DNA from: Peribacillus sp. Bi96
GTDB taxonomy: Bacteria > Bacillota > Bacilli > Bacillales > DSM-1321
Length of the DNA: 64,000 bases
Direction: 5' to 3'
Assembly (NCBI RefSeq): GCF_918698115.1
Contig: NZ_CAKKLV010000017.1
Location: forward strand, 1-64,000
The notes beneath the pieces were generated by a model. It saw only the letters and a list, made by a program, of their open reading frames with translations, had not been told where the DNA came from and searched no databases. A program made the translations under genes and the position numbers. Every line of letters starts with the position of its first letter. Position 1 is the stretch's first letter. This document shows positions 53,973-62,966 of the stretch, piece by piece.

Positions 53973-54070
53973 GTGTTTGAAAAAAAGTAGAGTATTTCTC
54001 ATTAATGGGAAGAATGTTATTTTAAATGGTTTTTTAATTTGTAAGTTATAGCAGCAGAGGAGTCTTTATC

Positions 54071-54841
54071 ATGTCAGAGTTGTTAAATAGCATCATTCAA
54101 ACATATTCCCAATTTTTCGATTGGCATATGTGGGTGGAGGTTTTATCCGATCCAGTGAGCTGGGGATTGATTGGGACGCTCGTACTGATGGAAGGATTAC
54201 TATCAGCGGATAACGCTTTGGTATTGGCAATAATGGTCAGGCACCTTCCGGTAAAACAACGGAAAAAAGCACTTTTTTATGGTTTATTAGGTGCTTACGC
54301 TTTCAGGTTTGTAGCGATTGGAATTGGTGTGTTCCTCATTAAGCTTTGGTGGGTGAAGGTGATTGGAGCGGCCTACCTTGGCTGGCTCTCGTTTAAATAC
54401 TTTCGGGATAAAAGAAAAAAACAAGCTGGTAACGATGAAGATATCCAGGGTATGAGTAAAAACAGCTTGCTGATCCGTATGTTTGGTACATTATGGGGGA
54501 CGGTGGCCGCAGTGGAATTGATGGATATAGCATTTTCCGTCGATAGCGTCTTGGCCGCCTTTGGCGTGAGTGAAAAAGTCTGGGTCCTTTTGACAGGCGG
54601 GATGATTGGTGTTTTGATGATGCGAGGAGTGGCAGGATTATTTTTAAAACTGATAGATAAGGTTCCGGAATTGGAAAATGCTGCATATGTTCTTATAGGA
54701 TTCATTGCAATTAAAATGCTAATTGCCGTCTTAGGGATTGAAATCCCGCCTGCTATCTTTTTTGCCTTTATTCTAATGATTTTCGGCACCACAATCGCAC
54801 TTCATTTTAAGAAAGGGAAAAGGCTAAAAGAACATGGTTGA
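54071..54841 (+). CDS. TerC-family membrane protein, probable Mn exporter
   Basis: 256 residues, seven or more membrane helices. TerC motifs: MEGLLSADNALVLAIMVRHLP (about 37-57, acidic Asp47 and Glu38 region) and AVELMDIAFSVDSVLAAFGVS (about 147-167). Bacillus relatives (MeeF, MeeY, YjbE) move manganese to metallate exported enzymes. No yybP-ykoY manganese riboswitch was recognised upstream, unlike some relatives. GAGGAGT ribosome binding site. Terminator at 54849. Confidence 0.85.
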   Translation: MSELLNSIIQTYSQFFDWHMWVEVLSDPVSWGLIGTLVLMEGLLSADNALVLAIMVRHLPVKQRKKALFYGLLGAYAFRFVAIGIGVFLIKLWWVKVIGAAYLGWLSFKYFRDKRKKQAGNDEDIQGMSKNSLLIRMFGTLWGTVAAVELMDIAFSVDSVLAAFGVSEKVWVLLTGGMIGVLMMRGVAGLFLKLIDKVPELENAAYVLIGFIAIKMLIAVLGIEIPPAIFFAFILMIFGTTIALHFKKGKRLKEHG

Positions 54842-55331
54842 TCACTATATAAAAAAGCTGATATCAGAAATGATGTCAGCTTTTTTAGTTTGTAGACAAA
54901 AAGGTTTAGGAACGGTCTCATGCTGAAACCTTTTTGATTTTTATTGAATGGAAATCAGAGGGGCACAGCTAACAATTAAAATGTTCATCGTACACATAGT
55001 CATGCTTGCGGAAGAATCTTTCTTATTTCACCAAGTCATACATGAAAGAGAAATCTATGGATGTCTCCATTTTACGAAACAAATCGTACAAGGGCTCCAG
55101 TTGATCTCGCTGAAATGAATCAGGTTGACAAAAGGGGTTCTATCTAAATGTTAAAACAAAGTTGATTGGAACGGGTGTACGAGACTCCTGCTTAGAAAAG
55201 CGTGTCTACAGGAGACCTCGCAGGCGCAAGCCGAGGAGGCTCACGGACCGCCCGTGGAAAGTGAGTGCCTGGAGTGGAAATTAACGTTTAAATGGTAAAA
55301 ACTATAAAAAAAGCTGACATCAGAAATGATG
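54842..55331. other. Intergenic region with REP-like element between two similar terminators
   Basis: Terminators at 54849-54888 and 55304-55344 share AAAAAAGCTGA...TCAGCTTTTTT and the loop sequence GAAATGATG. Between them a GC-rich repeat-like block (55161-55285), ACGGG-TGTACGAGACTCCTGC, ACCTCGCAGGCGCAAGCCGAGGAGGC, and GTGCCTGGAGTGGAAATTAAC, matches the type of dispersed repeat common in Bacillaceae genomes. No gene. Confidence 0.6.
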
Positions 55332-55574
55332 TCAGCTTTTTTTATGGAACATATCAAGTAATTGAAGAAGGACGGTAAATGTAGTGAAGAAAAGTAAAGG
55401 CAATAAAACGTTAAGCCAGAGTGATGAGAGTAACGGATGCAGAAGTATGCCAAGGAAAATGGCGAACAGCAAAAGGTCGAGAATGATGAACACTTTTAAA
55501 CTGTAGATATCAAGGACTTCTTCTGCAAGTTCACGATGCTCATTCAGGGTGGCTTTTTTATTATCGGTTTCCAT
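55332..55574 (-). CDS. Small two-helix membrane protein
   Basis: 80 residues. Two hydrophobic helices (about 28-45 and 50-71), N-terminal charged region METDNKKATLNEHRELAEEV. AAGGTGAT 8 bases before the ATG, and the stop lies next to the terminator at 55304-55344, which would end it. No family known to me. Confidence 0.6.
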   Translation of the reverse strand: METDNKKATLNEHRELAEEVLDIYSLKVFIILDLLLFAIFLGILLHPLLSSLWLNVLLPLLFFTTFTVLLQLLDMFHKKS

Positions 55575-55787
55575 GTAATCACCTTAAACCTTTTACGATT
55601 ATACTACTGATATATGAAAAGACTGGAGCAAGGGTTCTTTGATGATGTTGTGCAACCGAAATTACCAAAAAAACATAGAGTTTTTACATGAGATCAATAT
55701 GTTATACTAATATAATAGTATGTAAGATTTAGAGAATTTAAGAAACATATATTATCGTAATGAGAAATGGAGAAAGGGGAGATGATT

Positions 55788-56501
55788 GTGAAAAGAAAAA
55801 AATGGTTAACCATATTTACCATATTTGCCTTTTCCCTCTCTATGCTCTCCTATTCCTTGGCAAAGGAAGATGGAGTAAAATGGCGGAATTTGCCCAAAGA
55901 TAATCTTATAAGACAAAGTGAATTATTTAAAGAAAATAAAGAATTGCAAAGTATTTTTTTGTTTCCATCAGAAGGGGAATACGATCAAACGGAAGCACTG
56001 AAAATCGTAGGCACCATTAATAAATTGCCTCATTCCCTAGTGGTGAAAACTGCTGAGAGTGGTGTTAGGGTCAAACTTTTTAACGGTAATTTAACCGAAA
56101 ACCAATCTGCTGCTAAATTAAAGGGACAATTCCCGCGCGGTTATCTAAATAAAAAAACGACTTGGGATGATGTGCCTGGAATGGGCGGATCCCATACAGT
56201 ATTGGTTAAAATCGGAGCGAGTGACAAGGGTCACGGGCATGGCTCTGTCAATTTGGAGCTACATGAGTTAGCCCATTCCATTGATAATATCGTTTATGAT
56301 GGAATACGTGGGGATATGGATTTTTTGAGTATTTGGGGTAAGGAAGTCAATGGACTGTTTCCCGGACAGTCGTATTTTTCCAATTATCCTGAGGAATACT
56401 TCGCAGAAACGTTTGCCATGTTTTATGTAAACTTCGAACAAAATCAATTACTGAGACAAAAAGCACCCGAGACTTATAATTTTATTAAACAATTAGATTA
56501 A
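55788..56501 (+). CDS. Pro-Pro-endopeptidase-like secreted metalloprotease (lethal-factor family)
   Basis: 237 residues from GTG 55788, chosen for AAAGGGGAG just upstream. Signal peptide VKRKKWLTIFTIFAFSLSMLSYSLA. The zinc motif HELAHSID has the HExxH at 159-163, with YPEEYFAETFAMFY downstream carrying the third ligand (Glu207 or Tyr nearby). This is the anthrax-lethal-factor C-terminal type fold found alone in PPEP proteins, which cut Pro-Pro bonds of surface adhesins in Clostridioides and Paenibacillus. Secreted; substrate is unknown. Lies before thyA. Confidence 0.85.
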   Translation: MKRKKWLTIFTIFAFSLSMLSYSLAKEDGVKWRNLPKDNLIRQSELFKENKELQSIFLFPSEGEYDQTEALKIVGTINKLPHSLVVKTAESGVRVKLFNGNLTENQSAAKLKGQFPRGYLNKKTTWDDVPGMGGSHTVLVKIGASDKGHGHGSVNLELHELAHSIDNIVYDGIRGDMDFLSIWGKEVNGLFPGQSYFSNYPEEYFAETFAMFYVNFEQNQLLRQKAPETYNFIKQLD

Positions 56502-56558
56502 ACTATGGGCGGTTATACGTTAAAATAAGGAGAATGAATGTAGAAAAGGTGGTTTATC

Positions 56559-57353
56559 ATGAAGCAATATTTAGATTTATGTAAACATGTACTCGAGAAT
56601 GGATCTCAAAAAGGCGATCGGACCGGAACAGGCACGATCAGTACCTTTGGATATCAAATGAGATTCAATTTAAAAGATGGTTTCCCTGTCCTTACAACGA
56701 AAAAGGTTAGTTTAAAAGCGATCATCCATGAACTATTATGGTTTTTGAAGGGGGATACAAATGTTGGCTACCTTCAGGAAAATAGCGTACGCATTTGGAA
56801 TGAATGGGCTGATGAAAACGGTGAATTAGGTCCGATATATGGTCATCAATGGCGTTCTTGGGGAACTGCAGATGGCAGGCAAATCGACCAAATCAGTGAA
56901 TTGATCGACCAAATCAAAACGAATCCAAATTCAAGAAGATTGATAGTGAGTGCCTGGAATGTTGGGGAATTGGACGAGATGGCCTTGCCGCCGTGCCACG
57001 CCTTCTTTCAATTCTATGTGGCTGATGGCAAGCTTTCCTGCCAGCTATATCAGCGCTCAGCGGATGTTTTTTTAGGTGTTCCCTTTAATATTGCTTCGTA
57101 TGCGCTCTTAACAATGATGATTGCCCAGGTGTGTGATTTGGAAGTTGGGGAATTTGTACATACTTTTGGGGACGTCCATATTTATTCTAACCACCTTGAA
57201 CAAGTGGAATTGCAATTGACACGTGATCCGAAACCATTGCCTACCATGAAAATAAATCCTGAAGTGAAAAATATTTTTGATTTTAGCTTCGAGGACTTCG
57301 TTCTGGAAAATTACGAAGCCCATCCACATATAAAAGGTGAGGTTAGCATATGA
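56559..57353 (+). CDS. thyA: Thymidylate synthase
   Basis: 264 residues, ThyA class (called thyB in B. subtilis). Catalytic Cys in [13 protein letters not shown] near 146, [34 protein letters not shown]. Converts dUMP to dTMP with methylene-THF. Overlaps the DHFR gene by four bases (ATGA), which recycles the dihydrofolate it forms. GAAAAGGTGG ribosome binding site. Confidence 0.97.
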   Translation: MKQYLDLCKHVLENGSQKGDRTGTGTISTFGYQMRFNLKDGFPVLTTKKVSLKAIIHELLWFLKGDTNVGYLQENSVRIWNEWADENGELGPIYGHQWRSWGTADGRQIDQISELIDQIKTNPNSRRLIVSAWNVGELDEMALPPCHAFFQFYVADGKLSCQLYQRSADVFLGVPFNIASYALLTMMIAQVCDLEVGEFVHTFGDVHIYSNHLEQVELQLTRDPKPLPTMKINPEVKNIFDFSFEDFVLENYEAHPHIKGEVSI

Positions 57354-57835
57354 TTTCGTTAATAGTGGCTATGGATCAAAATCGAGTAATAGGGAAAAAC
57401 AATCAACTTCCTTGGCATTTACCGGCAGATCTGCAGTATTTTAAAAAAGTGACGATGGGCCATCCAATCGTCATGGGCAGAAAAACATTTGAATCGATCG
57501 GCAGGGTACTGCCTGGCCGGGAAAATGTCATCGTTACCCGCAATCAGGATTTTAAAGCCGAAGGTTGCGTGGTTTTACATGATATTTTACAAATCAAAAC
57601 GTATGCAGACAACAGTGATCAGGAAGTTTTCGTGATTGGCGGAGCCGAAATCTTTAAAGAAATCCTGCCTGTTACCGACCGATTGTATATAACGGAAATT
57701 CATGAAACCTTTGAAGGTGATACTTTCTTTCCATTGATTAATGAAAAAGAATGGGATAAAACCTCTTCAATCCAGGGCACCATGGATGATAAAAATCGAT
57801 ATGCACATGATTTTATTATTCTGCAAAAAAAATAA
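57350..57835 (+). CDS. dfrA: Dihydrofolate reductase
   Basis: 161 residues. [33 protein letters not shown], then [23 protein letters not shown], and [37 protein letters not shown]-dependent reduction of dihydrofolate. Starts inside the thyA stop region, so it is coupled. Strong terminator follows at 57838-57881. Confidence 0.97.
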   Translation: MISLIVAMDQNRVIGKNNQLPWHLPADLQYFKKVTMGHPIVMGRKTFESIGRVLPGRENVIVTRNQDFKAEGCVVLHDILQIKTYADNSDQEVFVIGGAEIFKEILPVTDRLYITEIHETFEGDTFFPLINEKEWDKTSSIQGTMDDKNRYAHDFIILQKK

Positions 57836-57837
57836 AT

Positions 57838-57881
57838 GTTAAAAACCGATTATGGGCAATGACCATAATCGGCTTTTTTTG
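57838..57881 (+). terminator. Terminator after dfrA
   Basis: AACCGATTATGG...CCATAATCGGCTTTTTTT, 12-bp stem. Confidence 0.92.
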
Positions 57882-57903
57882 GTGTAGAATGAGCAAAAGA
57901 AAG

Positions 57904-57950
57904 AATTTTTAGAAAAATCAATTACATTAATAACAGTAAAGTGCTATAAT
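57904..57950 (+). promoter_or_regulatory. ilvA promoter with candidate CodY box
   Basis: AATTTTTAGAAAAAT at 57904-57918 matches the CodY consensus AATTTTCWGAAAATT at 13 of 15 positions. It lies just before TTACAT (57922-57927) and TATAAT (57945-57950), a 17-bp-spaced promoter. Branched-chain amino acid genes are classic CodY targets. Confidence 0.7.
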
Positions 57951-57985
57951 GATTGAATTGATTAGGAAGGAAATGAGGGATTAAT

Positions 57986-59254
57986 ATGAATCAAACTGCA
58001 TCCATGAATAGGGGGATTCAATTGGAAGACATTCTAATTGCCTATAGAGAACTGAAAGAGATTGTTTTACATACTCCATTACAAAAAAATCAGAGGCTCT
58101 CTGATAAATATGAATGTAATGTTTATTTAAAACGCGAGGACCTTCAACATGTTCGCTCTTTTAAATTAAGAGGGGCTTACTATAAAATGAAAAGTTTGAC
58201 CCAGGAAGAGACGAAGAATGGGGTCGTTTGCGCCAGTGCAGGAAACCATGCACAAGGAGTTGCTTTTTCGTGCAGTCAATTAGGTATCCACGGAAAAATT
58301 TATATGCCTGCCACAACACCAAGGCAAAAGGTCGATCAAGTTCAGTTATTCGGCAGGGATAATGTGGAAATCGTCCTGATTGGTGATACATTCGATGATG
58401 CGTTTGTGATGGCAATGGAATGCTGTGAAAAAGAAGAGCGTACCTTTATCCATCCGTTTGACGATGTAAAGGTAATTGCCGGTCAGGGTACGACCGCTGT
58501 TGAAATCCTGAATGATTGTGAAGATGGAATCGATTATGTATTCGCAGCTATCGGTGGTGGCGGATTAATGGCAGGGGTATCAAGTTATTTCAAATCGGTT
58601 TCACCAAAAACGAAATGCATTGGGGTGGAGCCGCAAGATGCTGCTTCGATGAAATATTCGTTCAAGGAAGGAAAAGTTACCGAACTTGAAAACATCGATA
58701 CATTTGTTGACGGGGCAGCTGTCAAGTGCGTAGGACAGCTGACATATCAGACCTGTAAGGAAAACCTGGAAGATATCGTTGTCGTTCCTTCAGGGCAAAT
58801 CTGTACGACGATACTCGATTTATATAACCAGCATGCGATTGTCGCTGAGCCGGCAGGGGCTATATCTGTAGCTGCTTTGGATTTGTACAAAGAACAAATC
58901 AAAGGCAAAACGGTTGTTTGCATGGTCAGCGGGGGAAACAACGACATTGGACGTATGCAGGAAATTAAGGAAAAATCGTTACTATATGAAGGACTGCTAT
59001 ATTATTTTATCGTGAATTTTCCACAACGAGCTGGAGCTTTAAGGGAATTCCTAGATGAGGTGTTAGGACCGAATGACGATATAAGCCGTTTTGAATATAC
59101 GAAGAAAAACAATAAAGAAAGTGGTCCGGCCCTTGTTGGTATAGAGCTAAAATATAAAAATGATTATGATGGACTCATTCAAAGAATGAACAAAAAAGGA
59201 TTTTCGTTCGTTGAGGTCAATAAAGACAGTAATTTATTTCACTTATTGATTTAA
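57986..59254 (+). CDS. ilvA: Threonine dehydratase (threonine ammonia-lyase)
   Basis: 422 residues, PLP enzyme of isoleucine synthesis. PLP Lys in VRSFKLRGAYYKM, phosphate loop GGGGLMAGVSS, and a single C-terminal ACT-like regulatory domain from about residue 330 (YYFIVNFPQRAGALREFLDEV). One ACT-like domain and 422 residues match B. subtilis IlvA. Likely feedback-inhibited by isoleucine. CodY-type control upstream. Confidence 0.95.
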   Translation: MNQTASMNRGIQLEDILIAYRELKEIVLHTPLQKNQRLSDKYECNVYLKREDLQHVRSFKLRGAYYKMKSLTQEETKNGVVCASAGNHAQGVAFSCSQLGIHGKIYMPATTPRQKVDQVQLFGRDNVEIVLIGDTFDDAFVMAMECCEKEERTFIHPFDDVKVIAGQGTTAVEILNDCEDGIDYVFAAIGGGGLMAGVSSYFKSVSPKTKCIGVEPQDAASMKYSFKEGKVTELENIDTFVDGAAVKCVGQLTYQTCKENLEDIVVVPSGQICTTILDLYNQHAIVAEPAGAISVAALDLYKEQIKGKTVVCMVSGGNNDIGRMQEIKEKSLLYEGLLYYFIVNFPQRAGALREFLDEVLGPNDDISRFEYTKKNNKESGPALVGIELKYKNDYDGLIQRMNKKGFSFVEVNKDSNLFHLLI

Positions 59255-59447
59255 TCATGGACAAAATGATAAATTAGGATAGAATAATACTTATGTTTTT
59301 ACATTTTATTCTACCTGCCCGGCGGTTACGAGCATACTGTCGATAATTGTTACCATTGTATGACGAATTGCGGGTTTACTTTCAAATGGTTGGAAATGGT
59401 ATTATAATCGGAATAGGTCTAATTACAACACCAAAGGGGATGTATCC

Positions 59448-59639
59448 ATGTCAAACATTGGAGTACCAGGTCTAATTCTCATCTTAATATTGGCATTAAT
59501 TATTTTTGGTCCAAAAAAACTTCCCGAGATTGGCCGTGCTTTTGGGCAAACACTTCGTGAATTTAAAAAGTCCACGAACGATTTGACAAAAGGTGATTAT
59601 GAAGAAGATAAGAAATTACAACAAAAAAATCAAGAATGA
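59448..59639 (+). CDS. tatA: Twin-arginine translocase subunit TatA
   Basis: 63 residues: one membrane helix ([38 protein letters not shown]) with the FGPKKLPE hinge of TatA, then an amphipathic helix and a charged tail. It forms the pore with TatC (59725) for folded protein export. GGGGATG ribosome binding site region. A hairpin GGCGTAAGA...TCTTACGCC (59648-59679) separates it from tatC. Confidence 0.95.
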   Translation: MSNIGVPGLILILILALIIFGPKKLPEIGRAFGQTLREFKKSTNDLTKGDYEEDKKLQQKNQE

Positions 59640-59647
59640 TTGAATGC

Positions 59648-59680
59648 TGGGCGTAAGATGGAATCGTCTTACGCCTTTAT
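59648..59680 (+). terminator. Hairpin between tatA and tatC
   Basis: GGCGTAAGAtggaaTCgTCTTACGCC followed by TTTATGC. It could reduce tatC relative to tatA, which is needed in excess. Confidence 0.6.
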
Positions 59681-59724
59681 GCTGGAACAAAGATACGGAT
59701 TTTCAGATGAAGGCGTGATCAACT

Positions 59725-60471
59725 TTGGAAGATAAAGAATTAAATATCATCGATCATCTCGATGAATTGAGAAAACGGCTTATTATTACTGCGGTTGCTT
59801 TTGTCATCTTTTTTATCGCCAGTTTTATTTATGTGGAAGAGATTTACAATTGGTTTGTGAAGGATCTCGATTTTGACCTGATGGTATTGGGACCGAGTGA
59901 TATTATCTGGATTTACTTTATGCTTTCAGGTGTTGTAGCCATTGCTGCAACGATTCCGATAGTAGCTCTGCAAATCTGGTTATTCGTTAAACCCGCTTTG
60001 ATGCCAAATGAAGTAAGAGCGACCCTTTCCTATATACCGGCACTTTTCTTGCTTTTTATCGGAGGGCTTGCTTTTGGTTATTTTGTCATCTTCCCGACCA
60101 TTCTTCAATTTTTGATTGAATTGGGCGATGGGATGTTCATAACCAGCTTTACAGCGGATAAATACTTTTCATTCGTCTTTAATATGACAATACCTTTTGC
60201 TGTTTTATTCGAGCTTCCTGTCGTTACTATGTTTTTGACCTCCATTGGGATAATTAATCCATATGTGCTTCAAAAATTAAGAAAGTACGCTTATTTTGTA
60301 CTTGTGGTCATAGCGATTTCGATTACGCCGCCTGACTTTATGTCAGACTTTTTGGTAATGGTTCCACTACTGTTGTTATACGAAGTCAGTATTTCATTAT
60401 CTAAATTTGTCTATAAACGCAAGGTGAAGCGTGAAAGCTTGCGGGAAAGCAACTACGAGGAAGGTATATGA
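59725..60471 (+). CDS. tatC: Twin-arginine translocase subunit TatC
   Basis: 248 residues, six membrane helices. HLDELRKRLIITAVAFVIFF is the N-terminal TatC signature; FGYFVIFPTILQFLIEL and ISITPPDFMSDFLVMVPLLLLYE are typical. It binds twin-arginine signal peptides. TTG start at 59725 with AAGGCGTGA upstream. Followed by a GGACtCAT...ATGgGTC hairpin with T-run (60474-60516). Confidence 0.95.
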   Translation: MEDKELNIIDHLDELRKRLIITAVAFVIFFIASFIYVEEIYNWFVKDLDFDLMVLGPSDIIWIYFMLSGVVAIAATIPIVALQIWLFVKPALMPNEVRATLSYIPALFLLFIGGLAFGYFVIFPTILQFLIELGDGMFITSFTADKYFSFVFNMTIPFAVLFELPVVTMFLTSIGIINPYVLQKLRKYAYFVLVVIAISITPPDFMSDFLVMVPLLLLYEVSISLSKFVYKRKVKRESLRESNYEEGI

Positions 60472-60624
60472 TAAAAGGACTCATGAAGGCTTTTGGCCCT
60501 TATGGGTCTTTTTTAATGGAAGACAGGCAGGATTTGTGCTTTTTTTATACATTTGAATATTTATACTTTTTGATTTATTGTGTATAATGTAAGCAATCGG
60601 TTAAAAATGAGGATTGATATTTTG

Positions 60625-60870
60625 ATGTTCAAATGCTTGGAATTCAAAGATTGTTTTGGACATAAGGTCACAATTTCAGAAATACCTGTCTTACTGCCAA
60701 GTGATCCGAATTTTTTTATGTTGACCGTGCGTTTGGAAGTATTTGTAAAGAAAGTTTTTGCTAATAAAGATCATAAAGAAAATTACTCATTCAAGCATTA
60801 TTTAGCATCCGTACTCAAATGGCCTGTTTATAACAAGATTTTTTTTGGGAGTTTACTAAATAATGCTTAA
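60625..60870 (+). CDS. Unknown small protein
   Basis: 81 residues from ATG 60625 (weak GAGG upstream); earlier in-frame ATGs at 60580 and 60607 are alternatives. No domain recognised, no membrane segment; Cys residues near 4 and 10. Reality is uncertain. Confidence 0.4.
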   Translation: MFKCLEFKDCFGHKVTISEIPVLLPSDPNFFMLTVRLEVFVKKVFANKDHKENYSFKHYLASVLKWPVYNKIFFGSLLNNA

Positions 60871-60873
60871 TCT

Positions 60874-60980
60874 GGACTGTTCCATAGCTAACTTCTCCGA
60901 TAAAAGAGATGCCACGAATTTCATGCAATATCGAATAATGCGGCATGCTCTGGTTAGCTAATGGGATGGTCTTTTTTTGT
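60874..60980 (+). ncRNA. Structured element with long stem and T-run
   Basis: CCATaGCTAAC (60882-60892) pairs with GTTAGCT-ATGG (60953-60964), with GGAC and GTC outside, enclosing about 60 bases including an inner GATGCC/GGCAT stem (60908-60946). The outer stem is followed by CTTTTTTTG. This is larger than a simple terminator and could be a small RNA or a leader of the degV gene at 61089. Confidence 0.4.
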
Positions 60981-61088
60981 GTAATCTTTTCGTTCAGTAT
61001 TAATCCTTCTGCAAAAAAGTAACCTTTAGTTTGAATGCCTACCTTGAATAGGTATAATACAATAGATATGTTAATCTAGGGATGTGTA

Positions 61089-61934
61089 ATGATGAATAAA
61101 GTTAAGATTGTAACAGACTCAACAGTGGATATGACACCGGAAGAACTGGAATATTATGATATCACAATGGTTCCTTTATCGATCTTTATTGATGGGGAGA
61201 CTTTTTTAGATAAGGTTGAAATCGAACAAGAGGAATTCTTGAAAAGAATGAACCAGTCAAAAGAACTTCCAAAAAGCTCACAGCCAGCCGTAGGTACATT
61301 TGTGGAGGTGTACGATGAACTTGGTAAGGACGGCAGTGAGATCATTTCCATTCATATGACAGGTGGTATGAGCGGCACTGTACGCTCAGCGGAGAGTGCA
61401 GCAAGCATGTCTGAAGCGAAGGTCACCGTTTTGGACTCGAAATTCATTTCCAAGGCGATGTCTTTTCAGGTGATCGAGGCAGCGAAACTGGCGAAGGAAG
61501 GGAAATCCGCAGCAGAGATAATTGAACGCCTTGAACAAATTAAAAAGCAGTCAAGTTTGATCATTGTCATAGAAACACTAGATAACCTCGTCAAGGGCGG
61601 AAGGATTGGTAAAGTTTCCGCTTTAATCGGTTCACTTTTGCACATAAAGCCAATAGCGCTACTGGATGATGGTGTACTGAATCCTGTATCCAAAGCTCGA
61701 AGCCAGTCCCAGGTCGTGAAGTTCATCATCAAGAAGTTTAAAGAAGATACACAAGGAAAAAAAGTTAGGGGCATTGGTTTTGTACATGCAAATGGACTTG
61801 GAATTGCAGATAAAGTCCGCCATGCCATTTCAGAATTATCGGGTTTTCAAGACATAAAAATAGAAGCAACCACTGCCGTCGTCAGTACCCATACAGGTGA
61901 AGGTGCCATGGCAATCATGTATTATTGGGACTGA
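61089..61934 (+). CDS. degV: DegV-family fatty-acid-binding protein, second
   Basis: 281 residues. KIVTDSTVDMTPEELEYYDI, SSQPAVGTFVEVYDEL, HMTGGMSGTVRSAESA, LVKGGRIGKVSALIGSLLHIKPI, VVSTHTGEGAMAIMYY. Fatty-acid-carrying FakB-like fold. Starts at ATG 61089 or the next ATG 61092, both close to GGGATG. Differs from the 42279 gene in most positions, so they likely bind different acyl chains. Confidence 0.88.
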   Translation: MMNKVKIVTDSTVDMTPEELEYYDITMVPLSIFIDGETFLDKVEIEQEEFLKRMNQSKELPKSSQPAVGTFVEVYDELGKDGSEIISIHMTGGMSGTVRSAESAASMSEAKVTVLDSKFISKAMSFQVIEAAKLAKEGKSAAEIIERLEQIKKQSSLIIVIETLDNLVKGGRIGKVSALIGSLLHIKPIALLDDGVLNPVSKARSQSQVVKFIIKKFKEDTQGKKVRGIGFVHANGLGIADKVRHAISELSGFQDIKIEATTAVVSTHTGEGAMAIMYYWD

Positions 61935-62086
61935 TAAAGCCGATTGAAATATGCCTATTGCAGAAGGGTCCAAAACATTTTTACACATGTCTTTATTTCG
62001 TTGAAAGAGTTGCTGTTCTCATTTCAATTGGTCTGTTAAAATTAATGAAGTAACAGAATATTTTATACATAAAGGACGGGGTAGAG

Positions 62087-62677
62087 ATGAGAAAGCTGCA
62101 TTTGCTTATGGCAGCTATGGGGGCTTCAATTTTATTGCTATTAACGGCATGCGGTTCCAATGGAGTACCTGATGCTAAAAATTGGGATTTGGAAGACTTT
62201 AGTTACATTGATCAGGAAGGCGAGCCTTTTTCAAAAAGTGATCTTAAAGGAAGGGTTTGGGTGGCGGATTTTATATTTACAAGCTGCGAGACAGTTTGTC
62301 TGCCCATGACTGCCAATATGTCGAAGCTGCAACAGCAATTGAAGGATGAAGGTATATCAGATGTAGAGTTCGTTTCTTTTTCTGTGGATCCTGAGATAGA
62401 CAAGCCGGATGTTTTAAAAAAGTTTGGAGATCAATTTAACGTTGATTACGGGAACTGGCATTTTCTAACCGGTTATGGTCAGGAAGAAATCGAGCAGTTT
62501 GCATTGGATAACTTTAAAACGATCGTCAAAAAACCTGAAGCAGAAGATCAGGTGATTCATGGGACAAGCTTTTTTCTAATGGATCAAGATGGAAAAATCA
62601 TTAGGGATTACACAGGTCTGCAGGATATCCCTTTTGATGAAATCATTAAGCATATTAAAATTTTACAGAATTATTGA
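62087..62677 (+). CDS. ypmQ: SCO1/SenC-type copper chaperone lipoprotein
   Basis: 196 residues. Lipoprotein signal MRKLHLLMAAMGASILLLLTAC. Thioredoxin fold with CxxxC in FTSCETVCLPMT and a distant His in VIHGTSFFLM, the copper site of Sco proteins. It matches B. subtilis YpmQ (BsSco), needed for Cu(A) assembly of cytochrome c oxidase. Followed by a short terminator GAACAGGT...ACCTGTTC. Confidence 0.92.
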   Translation: MRKLHLLMAAMGASILLLLTACGSNGVPDAKNWDLEDFSYIDQEGEPFSKSDLKGRVWVADFIFTSCETVCLPMTANMSKLQQQLKDEGISDVEFVSFSVDPEIDKPDVLKKFGDQFNVDYGNWHFLTGYGQEEIEQFALDNFKTIVKKPEAEDQVIHGTSFFLMDQDGKIIRDYTGLQDIPFDEIIKHIKILQNY

Positions 62678-62705
62678 ACAGGTTAATTGACCTGTTCTTT
62701 CTGTT
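62676..62705 (+). terminator. Terminator after ypmQ
   Basis: GAACAGGTtaattgACCTGTTC followed by TTTCTGTTTTC. Confidence 0.8.
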
Positions 62706-62966
62706 TTCTTTTATTCTTTATTGATTTTTAACAAGAGCCTATTTGCGACGGTGAATATGAAGCATGTAGTTTTTGAAGAAACAGCGGAAGTGAAGAATGA
62801 TTTTACCTGCACAGTACATGCTAAATTTTATAGGACTAGCTTTAATTCCTTGCATTTTTCATAGTGTATAGGAAGGAATGCTCTAGCTAGATATGCAATG
62901 AAGGTATATTGTTTGCAATCTTTGGTTTTCTACATGATATAATATATGGGTAGGAAGGTGAGGGTC

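Noticed and set aside
53881-54070. Manganese riboswitch (yybP-ykoY) upstream of the TerC gene
   Set aside because: Looked for because relatives have one; the conserved core was not recognised.
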